The notes below the pieces were generated by a model that ran no database searches, had not been told where the DNA came from, and saw only the letters and a program-made list of their open reading frames with translations. The position numbers were made by a program, and so were the translations under genes. Positions 34,353 to 43,800 of a stretch of 64,000 nucleotides of DNA are shown one piece after another (positions within the stretch are counted from its first letter, which is position 1; the number at the start of each line of letters is the position of its first letter). Origin of the DNA: Nocardia brasiliensis NBRC 14402 (GTDB lineage: Bacteria > Actinomycetota > Actinomycetes > Mycobacteriales > Mycobacteriaceae); NCBI RefSeq assembly GCF_000308475.2, contig NZ_BAFT02000113.1:62001-126000 (forward strand), given 5' to 3'.

Positions 34353-35009
34353 ATGACTGAGGGAGTGAAACCGGTTATCGACCGCAGCGCGGTCGACGAG
34401 TCCCGGTACGAGAAGCACGGGGGATTTCCCAAGGTCTCCCGCGCGCAGATCGGGCGCAATTTCGGCCCGTTCGTCGAGGCGATGCGGACGCTGCAGGACC
34501 TCGCCGTTTCCGTGGACGCGCCGGACGAGGTGTTCGGGGCCGCGCTCGCTCAGGCCGAAGAACTCGTCGCGCTGCTGGAGCCCTACCGGGCGCCGGAATT
34601 GCAAGGGCCCGCGGGCCGTGCCGTCGAATTGCCCGGGCGCGGCAGCCTTTTGCTGCTGCCGTGGCGGGTGCTCGAGGCGGGACCGGACGGCATCCGGATG
34701 GCGGGGGAGTTCCGCCGTTTTCACCTCGGCGGCAACGGCGCGGCACACGGCGGCGTGCTGCCGCTGCTGTTCGACGATCTGCTCGGCATGATCGTGCACT
34801 ACGCCGGACGCCCGATCAGTCGCACCGCGTATCTCCATGTGAATTACCGCAAGATCACTCCGCTGGAGACGCCGCTGACGGTGCGCGGCCGGGTCGACCG
34901 GACCGAGGGGCGCAAGACGTTCATCACCGCCGAATTACTCGATGAGCAGGGCAATGTGCTCGCCGACTGCGAAGGTTTGATGGTGCAATTGCTGCCCTGG
35001 CAGCCATGA
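34353..35009 (+). CDS. PaaI-type hotdog thioesterase
   Basis: A 218-residue protein. The first 115 residues are not recognised; the rest is a hotdog domain with NGAAHGGVLPLLFDDLLGMI near 129-148 and TAYLHVNYRKITPLETPL. It would hydrolyse an acyl-CoA thioester. Being divergent from menB by 84 bases, it could be the dihydroxynaphthoyl-CoA thioesterase of menaquinone synthesis, but that is inferred from place only. A roughly 100-residue N-terminal part is usual in some actinobacterial members. Confidence 0.85.
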   Translation: MTEGVKPVIDRSAVDESRYEKHGGFPKVSRAQIGRNFGPFVEAMRTLQDLAVSVDAPDEVFGAALAQAEELVALLEPYRAPELQGPAGRAVELPGRGSLLLLPWRVLEAGPDGIRMAGEFRRFHLGGNGAAHGGVLPLLFDDLLGMIVHYAGRPISRTAYLHVNYRKITPLETPLTVRGRVDRTEGRKTFITAELLDEQGNVLADCEGLMVQLLPWQP

Positions 35010-35153
35010 GCGACCGCCCGGTCTGTATTTTCCGTGGCGCAGACCACGTTTGGGGCGCGACTCGTTAGCGGGTGAGTGCCGCGACCAGCCGCGCGGCGGT
35101 GCGTATAGTTGCGGTCGCTCGTTCATCGAAACCTATTCCGGAGGAACCTGAAA

Positions 35154-35600
35154 GTGGTTGCAGCACTGTCTGAATCCCTGCTCGACGACGCCAAGCGCCC
35201 GGCTTTCCTTGCCGATGCCGTCGAGGTTCTTGATGCCGAGGTCTCGGACAAGGGTGGTGCGTCCGGCCTGGCTGTGAAGGGTGGCTACGCGGCGGTCAAG
35301 AAGATCAGCCCGTCGATCGTGCCTGATGCGCTGGAGTCGTTGGCGCCCAAACTTCTTGCGCAGCTCGAGCCGTTCTGGCAGGAGTACACCGCGTCCGGCT
35401 CGGGCAAGTTCGGTGATCTGCTCGTCGCCAAGTCGGACGAGGTCGCCGAGGCCCTGCTGGCCGTCACCGACGCGCGTGCCGACGCGTCCACCCGGCCCGC
35501 GCTGAAGAAGGTCTACTCGTCGATGCGTTCCTCGGCCAAGAAGAACGTCATCGAGGCGCTGCCCCGGGTCGGCGACCTGGTGCAGAAGCACGCCAACTGA
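35154..35600 (+). CDS. Conserved hypothetical protein, possibly DUF6918 family
   Basis: A 148-residue helical protein without signal or membrane segments. It has regular amphipathic stretches (SLLDDAKRPAFLADAVEVLD and LKKVYSSMRSSAKKNVIEAL) and a Ser/Lys-rich middle. I recall such proteins as DUF6918 in Nocardia and mycobacteria but cannot confirm. The GTG has a strong GGAGGAAC site upstream, suggesting good translation. Function unknown. Confidence 0.75.
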   Translation: MVAALSESLLDDAKRPAFLADAVEVLDAEVSDKGGASGLAVKGGYAAVKKISPSIVPDALESLAPKLLAQLEPFWQEYTASGSGKFGDLLVAKSDEVAEALLAVTDARADASTRPALKKVYSSMRSSAKKNVIEALPRVGDLVQKHAN

Positions 35601-35917
35601 ATCAGGCGCACTGAATCAGCCTGCTGAATTCATCCCGCCGTGCACGTCGGACGCGTCGCACATCGAACGGCCGTCCGCGGCCGCGCTTTTCGATGTGCGG
35701 CGCGTTCTGCTGTGCGGGCCGATCGCAGCGCAGGGGCCGATCGGCCGCGCGTGCCGGTGCGAGTGCGCGGATGGACAGCTGGCGCAACTGCGCCGGACCG
35801 CTCCGGCGCGGCACGCCGTGCGATCTCGGCGACACCGCACGGTGCCATCCGGGCAAAGGAGCGCGGTGTGACCAGGGCGACGAAGACGGCGGGTGCACTG
35901 TCTGAGAGGCTGGAGGC
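35601..35917. other. Gene-less stretch before menD with a hairpin
   Basis: These 317 bases hold no convincing gene. Arms CGTCGCACATCGAA (35654-35667) and TTCGATGTGCGGCG (35689-35702) pair over 14 bases with one mismatch, around a spacer that folds on itself (CGGCCG and CGGCCG). It may end the preceding transcript. Frames on both strands here are Arg/Ala-rich shadows. menD follows with no clear promoter. Confidence 0.5.
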
Positions 35918-37561
35918 GTGAACCCGTCTACAGCACAAGCGCAGGTCGTCGTGGACGAACTCGCGCGCGGGGGTGTACGGGATGTCGTCCTGTGCCCCGG
36001 ATCGCGGAACGCACCGCTGGCCTTCGCCTTGCAGGCCGCGGACGCCGCCGGTCGACTGCGGTTGCACATGCGCATCGACGAGCGGACGGCGGGCTTTCTC
36101 GCCATCGGCCTCTCGATCGCGAGCCGTCAGCCGGTGCCCGTCGTGATGACCTCGGGGACCGCCGTCGCGAACCTCGGCCCGGCCGTGCTCGAAGCGAACT
36201 ACGCGCGCATTCCGCTGGTGGTGCTCAGCGCGAACCGGCCCTACGAGATGCTCGGCTCCGGTGCGAACCAGACCGTCGAGCAATTCGGCCTGTTCGGCAG
36301 CCAGGTGCGGGCCGCGATCAGCCTCGGCCTCGCCGAGGAGGAGCACGCGACCGCGGACTGTGCGGAGTACGGACACCAGAACAGCCAGTGGCGCTCGGCC
36401 GTGTGCCGGGTGCTGGCCGCGGCCCGCGGTACCCGCTCCGGCAACGCGGGCCCGGTGCACTTCGACATCCCGCTGCGCGAGCCGCTGGTCCCCGACCTCG
36501 CGCCCGGTGAGACCGCCCCGCCCGGGCGCGACGCCGACGAAGCCTGGACCAAGACCCAGTACGCCACCCTGGACGTGCCCCTCGACCTCGACCTGACCCC
36601 GGACACCGTCGTCATCTCCGGGCACGGCGCGGGGCTGCGGCCGGAGCTGGCCCAGCTGCCCACGGTCGCCGAACCCACCGCGCCGATGCACGGGCCCGCG
36701 CTGCATCCGCTCGCGCTGCCGCTGTTGCGGCCGCGCCAGGCGATCATCACCGGGCGACCGACCCTGCACCGTCAGGTGTCCAAAGTCCTTGCCGATCCGG
36801 CGGTTCGGGTCTACGCGCTCACCACCGGGCCGCGCTGGCCCGATGTGTCCGGCAACGTGCTCGGCACCGGGACGCGCGCCGTGACGAGCGGAGCGCCGCG
36901 CCCGGAATGGCTGGCCTACTGCCGCGAACTCGACGAGAAGGCGAATCAGGTGGTGCGCGCCGAACTCGGCAGCCACCCCAAGCCGACCGGGCTGCACGTG
37001 GCCGCCGTGGTGATGAACGCGCTGCGCGAGGGCGATCAGCTGGTGCTCGGCGCGTCCAATCCGGTGCGCGACGCCGCGCTGGTGTCGCATCCGCGCCCGG
37101 GCATCCGGGTGCTGTCCAACCGCGGCGTCGCGGGCATCGACGGCACGGTGTCCACCGCTGTCGGCGCGGCGTTGCACCACGAGGGGCGGACCGTCGCGCT
37201 GATCGGCGACCTGACCTTCCTGCACGACGCCTCCGGGCTGCTGATCGGTCCGGGCGAACCGCGCCCCGCCGACCTCACCATCGTGGTCGCCAACGACGAC
37301 GGCGGTGGCATCTTCGAACTGCTCGAACAGGGCGATCCGCAGTACGCGGGCGTGTTCGAGCGCGTGTTCGGCACCCCGCACGGGATGGATCTCGCCGCGC
37401 TGTGCGCCGCCTACCGCATTCCGCACCGGCAGGTCGACCCGGAGCAGCTGGCCGTGGAACTCACCGGGCACGCGCACGGTACCCGCGTGCTCGAGGTGGC
37501 CACCGAACGGTCCAGCCTGCGCGAGCTGCACGCCACCGTGCGCGCCAAGATCTGCCCCTGA
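35918..37561 (+). CDS. menD: 2-Succinyl-5-enolpyruvyl-6-hydroxy-3-cyclohexene-1-carboxylate synthase MenD
   Basis: MenD is the thiamine-diphosphate enzyme that joins isochorismate and 2-oxoglutarate, the first committed step of menaquinone synthesis. The 547-residue protein shows VLCPGSRNAPLAFAL at the start, the catalytic RIDERTAGFLAIGL region near residue 50, TSGTAVANLGPAVLEA near 76 and the ThDP motif GDLTFLHDASGLL near 430 with NDDGGGIFELLEQ. The GTG start begins the conserved family N-terminus. The product continues through MenE and MenB. Confidence 0.95.
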   Translation: MNPSTAQAQVVVDELARGGVRDVVLCPGSRNAPLAFALQAADAAGRLRLHMRIDERTAGFLAIGLSIASRQPVPVVMTSGTAVANLGPAVLEANYARIPLVVLSANRPYEMLGSGANQTVEQFGLFGSQVRAAISLGLAEEEHATADCAEYGHQNSQWRSAVCRVLAAARGTRSGNAGPVHFDIPLREPLVPDLAPGETAPPGRDADEAWTKTQYATLDVPLDLDLTPDTVVISGHGAGLRPELAQLPTVAEPTAPMHGPALHPLALPLLRPRQAIITGRPTLHRQVSKVLADPAVRVYALTTGPRWPDVSGNVLGTGTRAVTSGAPRPEWLAYCRELDEKANQVVRAELGSHPKPTGLHVAAVVMNALREGDQLVLGASNPVRDAALVSHPRPGIRVLSNRGVAGIDGTVSTAVGAALHHEGRTVALIGDLTFLHDASGLLIGPGEPRPADLTIVVANDDGGGIFELLEQGDPQYAGVFERVFGTPHGMDLAALCAAYRIPHRQVDPEQLAVELTGHAHGTRVLEVATERSSLRELHATVRAKICP

Positions 37562-37604
37562 GCAGCACCCATGGGCCGCACCGGCATTCGGGCGCGCCGA
37601 CCGG

Positions 37605-37844
37605 TCAGGCGATATCGGGTTCGTCGTCGAACGGCACTTCGATCGACTGCTCGACCACGTCGGCCGGATCGGCGTTCCACCGGTCCGGGGCCGCCTTTTC
37701 GGCCAGGTCGGGTGCGAGCCGGCCGTCCTGGTCCGGTCCGTCGTCGGGGTAGCCGAGCTCGTCCGGGTAGGCGGGCATGGACTGCTCCGCGAGGTCGGCT
37801 TCCGGCACCGGATCGATGTCGCGGATAGTGCTGCGATCGGTCAT
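37605..37844 (-). CDS. Acidic hypothetical protein (79 residues)
   Basis: A short protein rich in Asp, Glu and Pro (DIDPVPEADLAEQSMPAYPD and EVPFDDEPDIA). It is probably disordered and without signal sequence. The ATG has GAGGAG six bases upstream, which supports real translation. It is convergent with menD, about 40 bases away. No family is recognised. Confidence 0.6.
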   Translation of the reverse strand: MTDRSTIRDIDPVPEADLAEQSMPAYPDELGYPDDGPDQDGRLAPDLAEKAAPDRWNADPADVVEQSIEVPFDDEPDIA

Positions 37845-37988
37845 CGTGCGCTCCTCTCGGCGTAGGCCTCGCGTGTCGGCATACCCGTGCGGGCACGCCG
37901 CAATCGAGGCGGGCGTCAGTCCCAGCACTGTCGAGGATGCGCCTCGTCCGGCGTCGGGGCAACCCGTGCCCGCCTTTGTGCCGCGGGG

Positions 37989-38264
37989 TCACTCGTCGCC
38001 GCGGGCTCCGTTCCCGTCGGCGGGGTATTCGACCAGCGCCAGCGTGCGGCCCGCCATGAACCGGGCGGTGCGCACCGGATTCCCGGTCCGCGTCACCTCG
38101 CTCACTTCGACGACACCGCGTGCGATCCGCACCTCGACCCGCCGCCCCGCCCGGGTCGCGGCCACTTCATAACTGCGAGACCCGTCCCCGAAATCGACGA
38201 CGATCTCCACCCGATCACCCTTCATCTCCCAATTGTCCGCTTTTCCAGCGGTTTTCGCGGTCAC
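37989..38264 (-). CDS. Hypothetical beta-rich protein
   Basis: The 91-residue frame from GTG (or 78 from an internal ATG at 38,225) encodes alternating charged and hydrophobic strands (VEIVVDFGDGSRSYEVAATR, VEVRIARGVVEVSEVTRTG). This suggests a small beta domain. Neither start has a good ribosome site. No family is recognised. It is the second small leftward gene after menD, 144 bases from the acidic one. Confidence 0.5.
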   Translation of the reverse strand: MTAKTAGKADNWEMKGDRVEIVVDFGDGSRSYEVAATRAGRRVEVRIARGVVEVSEVTRTGNPVRTARFMAGRTLALVEYPADGNGARGDE

Positions 38265-38398
38265 GAGTTGGTCGCGGGGCCGGTGCGCGAAGCACCGGCG
38301 AGATCAATCCGAGACCGGGCCGAAATGGCCCGGCCGATGAGTTCTGGGCGGCTGGTTCGTCTGCATTGCTGAGACCCACCGCTCGCCCAGGAGAATCC

Positions 38399-38977
38399 AT
38401 GAACCAGGAATTCGATTTCGAACCGGCGGCCACCGCGCTGGACACCGTGATCAACGGGATCACCGACGATCAGCTCGCGGCCGCCACCCCGTGCGCCGAC
38501 ACCACCGTCCGGGATCTGCTCGCCCACGTGGTGGATCTGACCGAGGCGTTCCGGCAGGCGGCGACCAAGGAGGCGGTCGGTGGGTCGGTGGCGCCGGTCA
38601 TCGCGCCGGAGAACGCGCTGCCCGGCGATTGGCGGGCGTTGATCTCGGCGCAGCTGAAGGCCTTGGTCGGGGCGTGGCGGGAGCCGGGCGCGTGGGACGG
38701 GATCACCGAGGCGGGCGGGGTGAGCGAGGCCGCGCCGGTGATGGCGATGATCGCGTTGGACGAACTGGTGGTGCACGGCTGGGATCTGGCCAAGGCCACC
38801 GGTCAGCCTTTCGAGGCCACCGCGACCGATCTGGCCACCCTGCTCGACCTGCTGAGCGAAACTCCCGCCGAAGGCACACCCGGCCTGTTCGGCCCGGTCC
38901 TCCCGGTCCCCACCGAAGCCTCGGCACTGGACCGGGTCCTCGCGCTCACCGGTCGCCGCGCGGACTGGTCCGCGTAG
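38399..38977 (+). CDS. TIGR03086-type DinB-like metal-binding protein
   Basis: A 192-residue four-helix protein of the mycothiol-dependent maleylpyruvate isomerase/DinB group: TPCADTTVRDLLAHVVDL with a metal-binding His near residue 42, and ALDELVVHGWDLAKATGQP with another near 123. Members use mycothiol or an unknown thiol for transfer or isomerisation. The ATG has AGGAG upstream. The 3' end converges with the tetR-type gene. Substrate unknown. Confidence 0.85.
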   Translation: MNQEFDFEPAATALDTVINGITDDQLAAATPCADTTVRDLLAHVVDLTEAFRQAATKEAVGGSVAPVIAPENALPGDWRALISAQLKALVGAWREPGAWDGITEAGGVSEAAPVMAMIALDELVVHGWDLAKATGQPFEATATDLATLLDLLSETPAEGTPGLFGPVLPVPTEASALDRVLALTGRRADWSA

Positions 38978-39035
38978 GCGAAAACCGCACCGCAGCAACG
39001 CTTGCCCCGACCCGTATCAGCGCCGATGCAAGCGG

Positions 39036-39656
39036 CTAGTTCGGCGCTGACACGAAAACACCTGCGGCGGCGGCGGTTACCGCGGCACGGGCGGCGGCGA
39101 CCGCGGCGGTGTCGTCGATCGGGTCTCCGCTGGCGAGTAGGCGGTAGTAGAGCGGTGCGGACACGGCCGAGAGGACGGCGCGGGCGTCCGTGCCGGGCGG
39201 CACTTCGCCGCGTTCGATCGCCCGGTCCACGCAGGGGGACCATTCGGTGAGCCGCACATCGTAGAACCGGCGCAGCGCGGTGGCGGCGGCCTCGTCGCAG
39301 GTGCCTGCCGCGATGACGGCTTGGAAGAGCTTCCCCTGGCGCGGGTCGGTCAAGGTCCGGGCGACCAGGCGGGCGTTGGCGGTGAGGTCGTCGAGCAGCG
39401 ACCCGGTGTCGGTGTGGCCGACGGACTGCTCCGCCATGTCGATCAGCAGGTCGGTGACCAGGCCGGTGGGGGTACGCCAACGGCGGTACACCGTGGTCTT
39501 GCCGACCTCCGCCAGGGCCGCGACCTCCGCCAGATCCAACTGGCCGAAGCCGCGCTCGGCGAGCAGGTCGCCGGCGACCTTCAGCACCGACTCCCGCACG
39601 CGAGCGGTGCGCCCACCTGGGCGAATCGAGCCGGGCGTGACCTCGGCATCAGTCAT
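39036..39656 (-). CDS. TetR/AcrR family transcriptional regulator
   Basis: A 206-residue regulator. An N-terminal TetR helix-turn-helix (LAERGFGQLDLAEVAALAEV, then GKTTVYRRWRTPTGLV) is followed by a ligand domain of the TetR_C_11/16 kind. It is divergent from the aldo-keto reductase gene, so it most likely represses that gene and itself through the shared 86-base gap, which holds an inverted repeat of AGTTTC-type arms. The ligand is unknown. Confidence 0.92.
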   Translation of the reverse strand: MTDAEVTPGSIRPGGRTARVRESVLKVAGDLLAERGFGQLDLAEVAALAEVGKTTVYRRWRTPTGLVTDLLIDMAEQSVGHTDTGSLLDDLTANARLVARTLTDPRQGKLFQAVIAAGTCDEAAATALRRFYDVRLTEWSPCVDRAIERGEVPPGTDARAVLSAVSAPLYYRLLASGDPIDDTAAVAAARAAVTAAAAGVFVSAPN

Positions 39657-39667
39657 AACGGAACTCC

Positions 39668-39717
39668 AGTTTCATTTGTGGCCGATTGGGTGTACTGTTC
39701 GACGCATTAACGAAACT
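39668..39717. promoter_or_regulatory. Inverted repeat in the tetR/aldo-keto reductase divergent promoter
   Basis: AGTTTCATT (39668-39676) is repeated in inverted form as AACGAAACT (39709-39717), one mismatch in nine. A TATAGA -10-like hexamer for the reductase starts at 39,717. The arms probably mark two half-sites or two operators for the TetR protein. Confidence 0.5.
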
Positions 39718-39742
39718 ATAGACCCTTTAGGAGGGCGGACCG

Positions 39743-40804
39743 ATGAATGATCGGACGGTAGGCGCGGAGATGGAGTACCGGCGGCTGGGCGCATCGGGTC
39801 TGCACGTTCCGGCGTTGAGTTTCGGTGCGGGCACCTTCGGCGGCCGGGGCGAGCTGTTCGGCGCCTGGGGCGACACCGATGCCGCGGCAGCGCGGCGGAT
39901 GGTGGACATCAGCCTGGAGGCGGGCCTCACCATGTTCGACACGGCCGACGTCTACTCCGACGGCGCGTCGGAAGAGGTGCTCGGCGCGGCCATCAAGGGC
40001 AGACGCGACCAGGTGCTCATCTCCACCAAGGCGTCGCTGCCGACCGGTCCGGGCCCCGGGCAGGCCGGTTCGGGCCGGGCGCGGCTGATCGGCGCGGTGG
40101 AGGCGGCATTGCGCCGGCTCGGCACCGACTACCTCGATCTGTTCCAGCTGCACGCCTTCGACGCGGGCACTCCGGTCGAGGAAGTCGTCGCGACCCTGGA
40201 CGATCTGGTGCGCGCGGGCAAGATCCGCTACGTCGGCGCCTCCAACTTCGCGGGCTGGCAGCTGATGAAATCGCTGGCCGCGGCGGACGAGCACGGCCGG
40301 ACCCGGTATGTCGCGCACCAGGTCTACTACTCGCTGATCGGTCGTGACTACGAGTGGGAACTGATGCCACTCGGTCAGGACCAAGGCGTCGGCGCGGTCG
40401 TCTGGAGTCCGCTCGGCTGGGGTCGGCTGACCGGCAAGATCCGGCGCGGCCAACCGCTTCCGGACGGCAGCCGCCTGCACCAGACCGCCGCGGCGGGCCC
40501 GCACGTGGACGACGAAAAGCTCTACGACGTCGTCGACGTGCTCGACGAACTGGCCGCCGAAACCGGCAAGACCGTCCCGCAGATCGCGCTCAACTGGCTG
40601 CTGCGCCGCCCCACCGTGGCCACGGTCATCGTCGGTGCCCGCAACGAGGAACAGTTGCGGCAGAACCTGGGCGCCATCGGCTGGGAGCTGGATGCCGAGC
40701 AGGTGGCCAGGCTGGACAAGGCCAGTGCCACCACACCGCCGTACCCGTACTACCCGTACCACCGGCTCGGCGATTTCACCCGCCTGAACCCGCCCCTGGT
40801 CTGA
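39743..40804 (+). CDS. Aldo-keto reductase
   Basis: A 353-residue NADPH-dependent oxidoreductase of the AKR fold: MEYRRLGASGLHVPALSFG, the catalytic Asp and Tyr in FDTADVYSDGASEE, the lysine in LISTKAS and the histidine in FQLHAFD. VIVGARNEEQL is the cofactor-binding end. The ATG has AGGAGG upstream. It is paired with a divergent TetR regulator and is probably induced by its substrate or a related chemical. Substrate unknown. Confidence 0.92.
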   Translation: MNDRTVGAEMEYRRLGASGLHVPALSFGAGTFGGRGELFGAWGDTDAAAARRMVDISLEAGLTMFDTADVYSDGASEEVLGAAIKGRRDQVLISTKASLPTGPGPGQAGSGRARLIGAVEAALRRLGTDYLDLFQLHAFDAGTPVEEVVATLDDLVRAGKIRYVGASNFAGWQLMKSLAAADEHGRTRYVAHQVYYSLIGRDYEWELMPLGQDQGVGAVVWSPLGWGRLTGKIRRGQPLPDGSRLHQTAAAGPHVDDEKLYDVVDVLDELAAETGKTVPQIALNWLLRRPTVATVIVGARNEEQLRQNLGAIGWELDAEQVARLDKASATTPPYPYYPYHRLGDFTRLNPPLV

Positions 40805-40820
40805 GCGCCGAGAATCGCGG

Positions 40821-43800
40821 TCAGTAGACGTCGCGCACGTAGCGTTTCTGCGCGACGAGCTGTTTGCGGTATGCCAGCGCTCCCGCCTCGTCCACCTTGC
40901 CGTGCACCCGGATGATCCGCAGCAGCGCATCGTCGACGTCCTTGGCCATCCGGGTGGCGTCGCCGCAGACGTACAGATGCGCGCCGTCGCGCAGCCAGGA
41001 CCAGAGTTCGGCGCCGTGCTCGATCATCCGGTGCTGCACATAGATCCGCTCGCGCTGGTCGCGGGAGAAGGCCAGATCCAGCCGGGTGAGGAAGCCCGAG
41101 CGGAACATGTCCTCCAGTTCGGTGCGGTAGTAGAAGTTGGTGGCCGCGTGCTGTTCGCCGAAGAACAGCCAGTTGCGGCCGGTGCAGCCGAGTTCCCGGC
41201 GTTCCTGGAGGAAGCCGCGGAACGGGGCGATGCCGGTGCCGGGACCCACCATGATCATCGGCGCCGCCGGGTCGGCGGGCGGGCGGAAGTGCGGCGCCCG
41301 CTGCAGGAAGATCGGCACGGTGCCCGCCTCGCCGCCCGCGCGGTCGGCCAGGAAGGTCGAGCACACGCCGCCGCGCCGGGCCATCGACCCGGTGGCGGCG
41401 GGGTCACCGTAGCGGACGACGCCCACGGTCAGCTGCACCTCGCCGGGACTGACCAGCGGGCTCGACGAGATCGAATACTGGCGCGGCTGCAGCTTTTTCA
41501 ACGTGCCCAGCCAGTCGACCAGATCGGCCCGCACGGGGAAGTCGCGCAGCACGTCCACCGCCTGCCGATCCCAGAGGTAGTTGTCCAGCTCGTTGCGGTT
41601 ATCCCGGCGCAGCAGTTTGGCCAGCCGGATGTTCGGGTTGCGTTCGGCGACGAAGGCCAGCAGGTCGTTGCTCACCTTGCTGATGTCGTAGTGCGTACGC
41701 AGCGCCTCGGCCAGGGTCAGTTCCCGGTCGTCGACCTCGATGACCCGGCGGCCGTCCAGCCCGGTGGTGGCCAGCCATTCGCCGACCAGCGCGGCGTCGT
41801 TGGCCGGCCAGATGCCGAGCGAATCGCCGACCTCGTAGCCTGCTTCCAGCCCGCGCAGGTCGAAGCCGAACTGGCGCACCTCTTTCGCCGATCCGGCGAC
41901 GGTGAGGGCCTCGTTGCGGATCAGGGGCGCGGGCACCGGCGAGTTCCGGGTGAATTGGGGGACTTCGCGCCTGGTTCGTCCGGGTGCGGGCGCGGCGGCC
42001 CTGGTCAGCACCGAGGTCATCGTCCGGGTGTGCTGGCGCACCTGCTGCACCGCGATTCCCGGCTGCCCGCCGGGCGGGATCGAATCCTCCTGCGGCAGTT
42101 CGCCGTTCAGCTGGTCGCCGAGCACGGCGAGCACCGCGTCCAGCCAGCGTTCGGCGGGCTCCTGGAAATCCGGTTCGCTGTCGACCCGCGGCAGCAGCCG
42201 GGTGGCGCCGTATTCGGCGAAGCGCTCGTCCAATTTCCGGCCGTGCCCGCAGAAATCGTCGTAGGAGGAGTCGCCGAGCGCGAACACCGCGTAGCGCATC
42301 TCGCCCAGCCGAATCGCCGTGTCGTCCAGCTGCTGCCAGAAGTCGGTCCCGTTGTCCGGCGGCCCGCCGTCGCCGAAGGTGCTCGTGACCACCAGCACGT
42401 CACCGGTCAGGGCCGCGACGGTGCACGAGTCCATATCGAGCAGCGTTGGCAGGAAACCACATTCGGTCAGCCGGGCGGCGACGGTGGCGGCGAGTTCCTC
42501 GGCATTGCCGGTCTGCGAGGCCCACAGCACGGTCACCGGACGGGTCGGCGCGGCCGCGGCATCCGCGGCGCGCGAATACATCCCCGCCAGCAGGCCATCG
42601 ATCCAGGTGCGGCGCTGCGCGGCGATCGGCGCGGACGCGGGCAGCACCGGCTGGCCGGTCACCGGAATGGCTTGCAGCGCAGCCAGATATCCGCTCAGGT
42701 AGATCCGTTCGACCTCGGTGAGCGTCGGCGTGGTCGTCGCGTCCAGGCCGAGCACCACCGAGAGCGGATGCGGCGCGACGGGGATCGGGATGGCAGGCGA
42801 TTCGGGCTGTTCCGGCACCGCGACCCGGCGCAACGACACCGCGCACGCCTTGTACTCCGGCTGTAGCGAGGCGGGGTCGACGGCATCATTGGTGACCGCG
42901 TTGATCGTCAGATACTCACCGTGCTCGTCGTTCCAGTGGAACGGCGCGAAGCAGTCGCCCGGCCGCACCCGGTCGCCGATCTGCACCGGAAGCACGGCGC
43001 GCCCACGGCGGGACGCGATTTCGAGCTGATCGCCCGCCCGCACGCCGAGTCGTTCCGCGTCGTCCGGATGCACCTCGACGAACGGCTGCCCGTTCAGCTT
43101 GGTCAGCTTGTCGATCTTGCCGGTCTTGGTCATGGTGTGCCACTGGTGTTGCAGCCGACCGGTATTGAGCAGGAACGGGTAGTCGTCGTCGGGCAGCTCC
43201 GCGGCGGGCAGATGCGGGCGCGGCCAGAACACCGCCCGGCGGCTCGGTGTCGCGAAGGCCAGCCGCGGCCGATGGCCGTGCTCGTCGACGTGCGGATGCT
43301 GGCTCACACCGTCGTTGACATAGCGGATCGGGTTGCGCGGGCGGGTTCCGTCGGGGCACGGCCACTGCATCGGACCCTGCCGCAGCCGTTCGAAATCCAT
43401 GCCGCGCAGGTCGTATCCGGTGGCCGGATTGGCGAACTGTTTGATCTCGTCGAAAACCGCCGCGCTGGACTCGAAGTCGAAGCCCGGGAAACCCATCGCG
43501 GTGGCGACCTGGGCGATCAGCAACCAGTCCGGCCTGGCATCGCCGACCGGCTCGACCGAGCGCTGCAGCAGCGTGACGTTGCGTTCCGAATTCACCATCA
43601 GCGCATCGGCTTCGGCCCACAGGGTGGCGGGCAGCAGCAGGTCGGCGTAGGCGTTGGTGGCGGTCTCGGCGTAGGCGTCCTGGGCGATCACCAGCTCGGC
43701 GGCCTCCAGTCCGTCCAGCACCGTCTTGCGATTGGCCACGGTGGCAACGGGATTCGTGCAGATGATCCAGGCCGCCTTGATCTGCCCTGCGGCCAGTTCG

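Noticed and set aside
35602..36105. Frames on both strands before and into menD
   Set aside because: They are Arg/Ala/Pro-rich and overlap menD or a hairpin; they look like shadows of GC-rich DNA.
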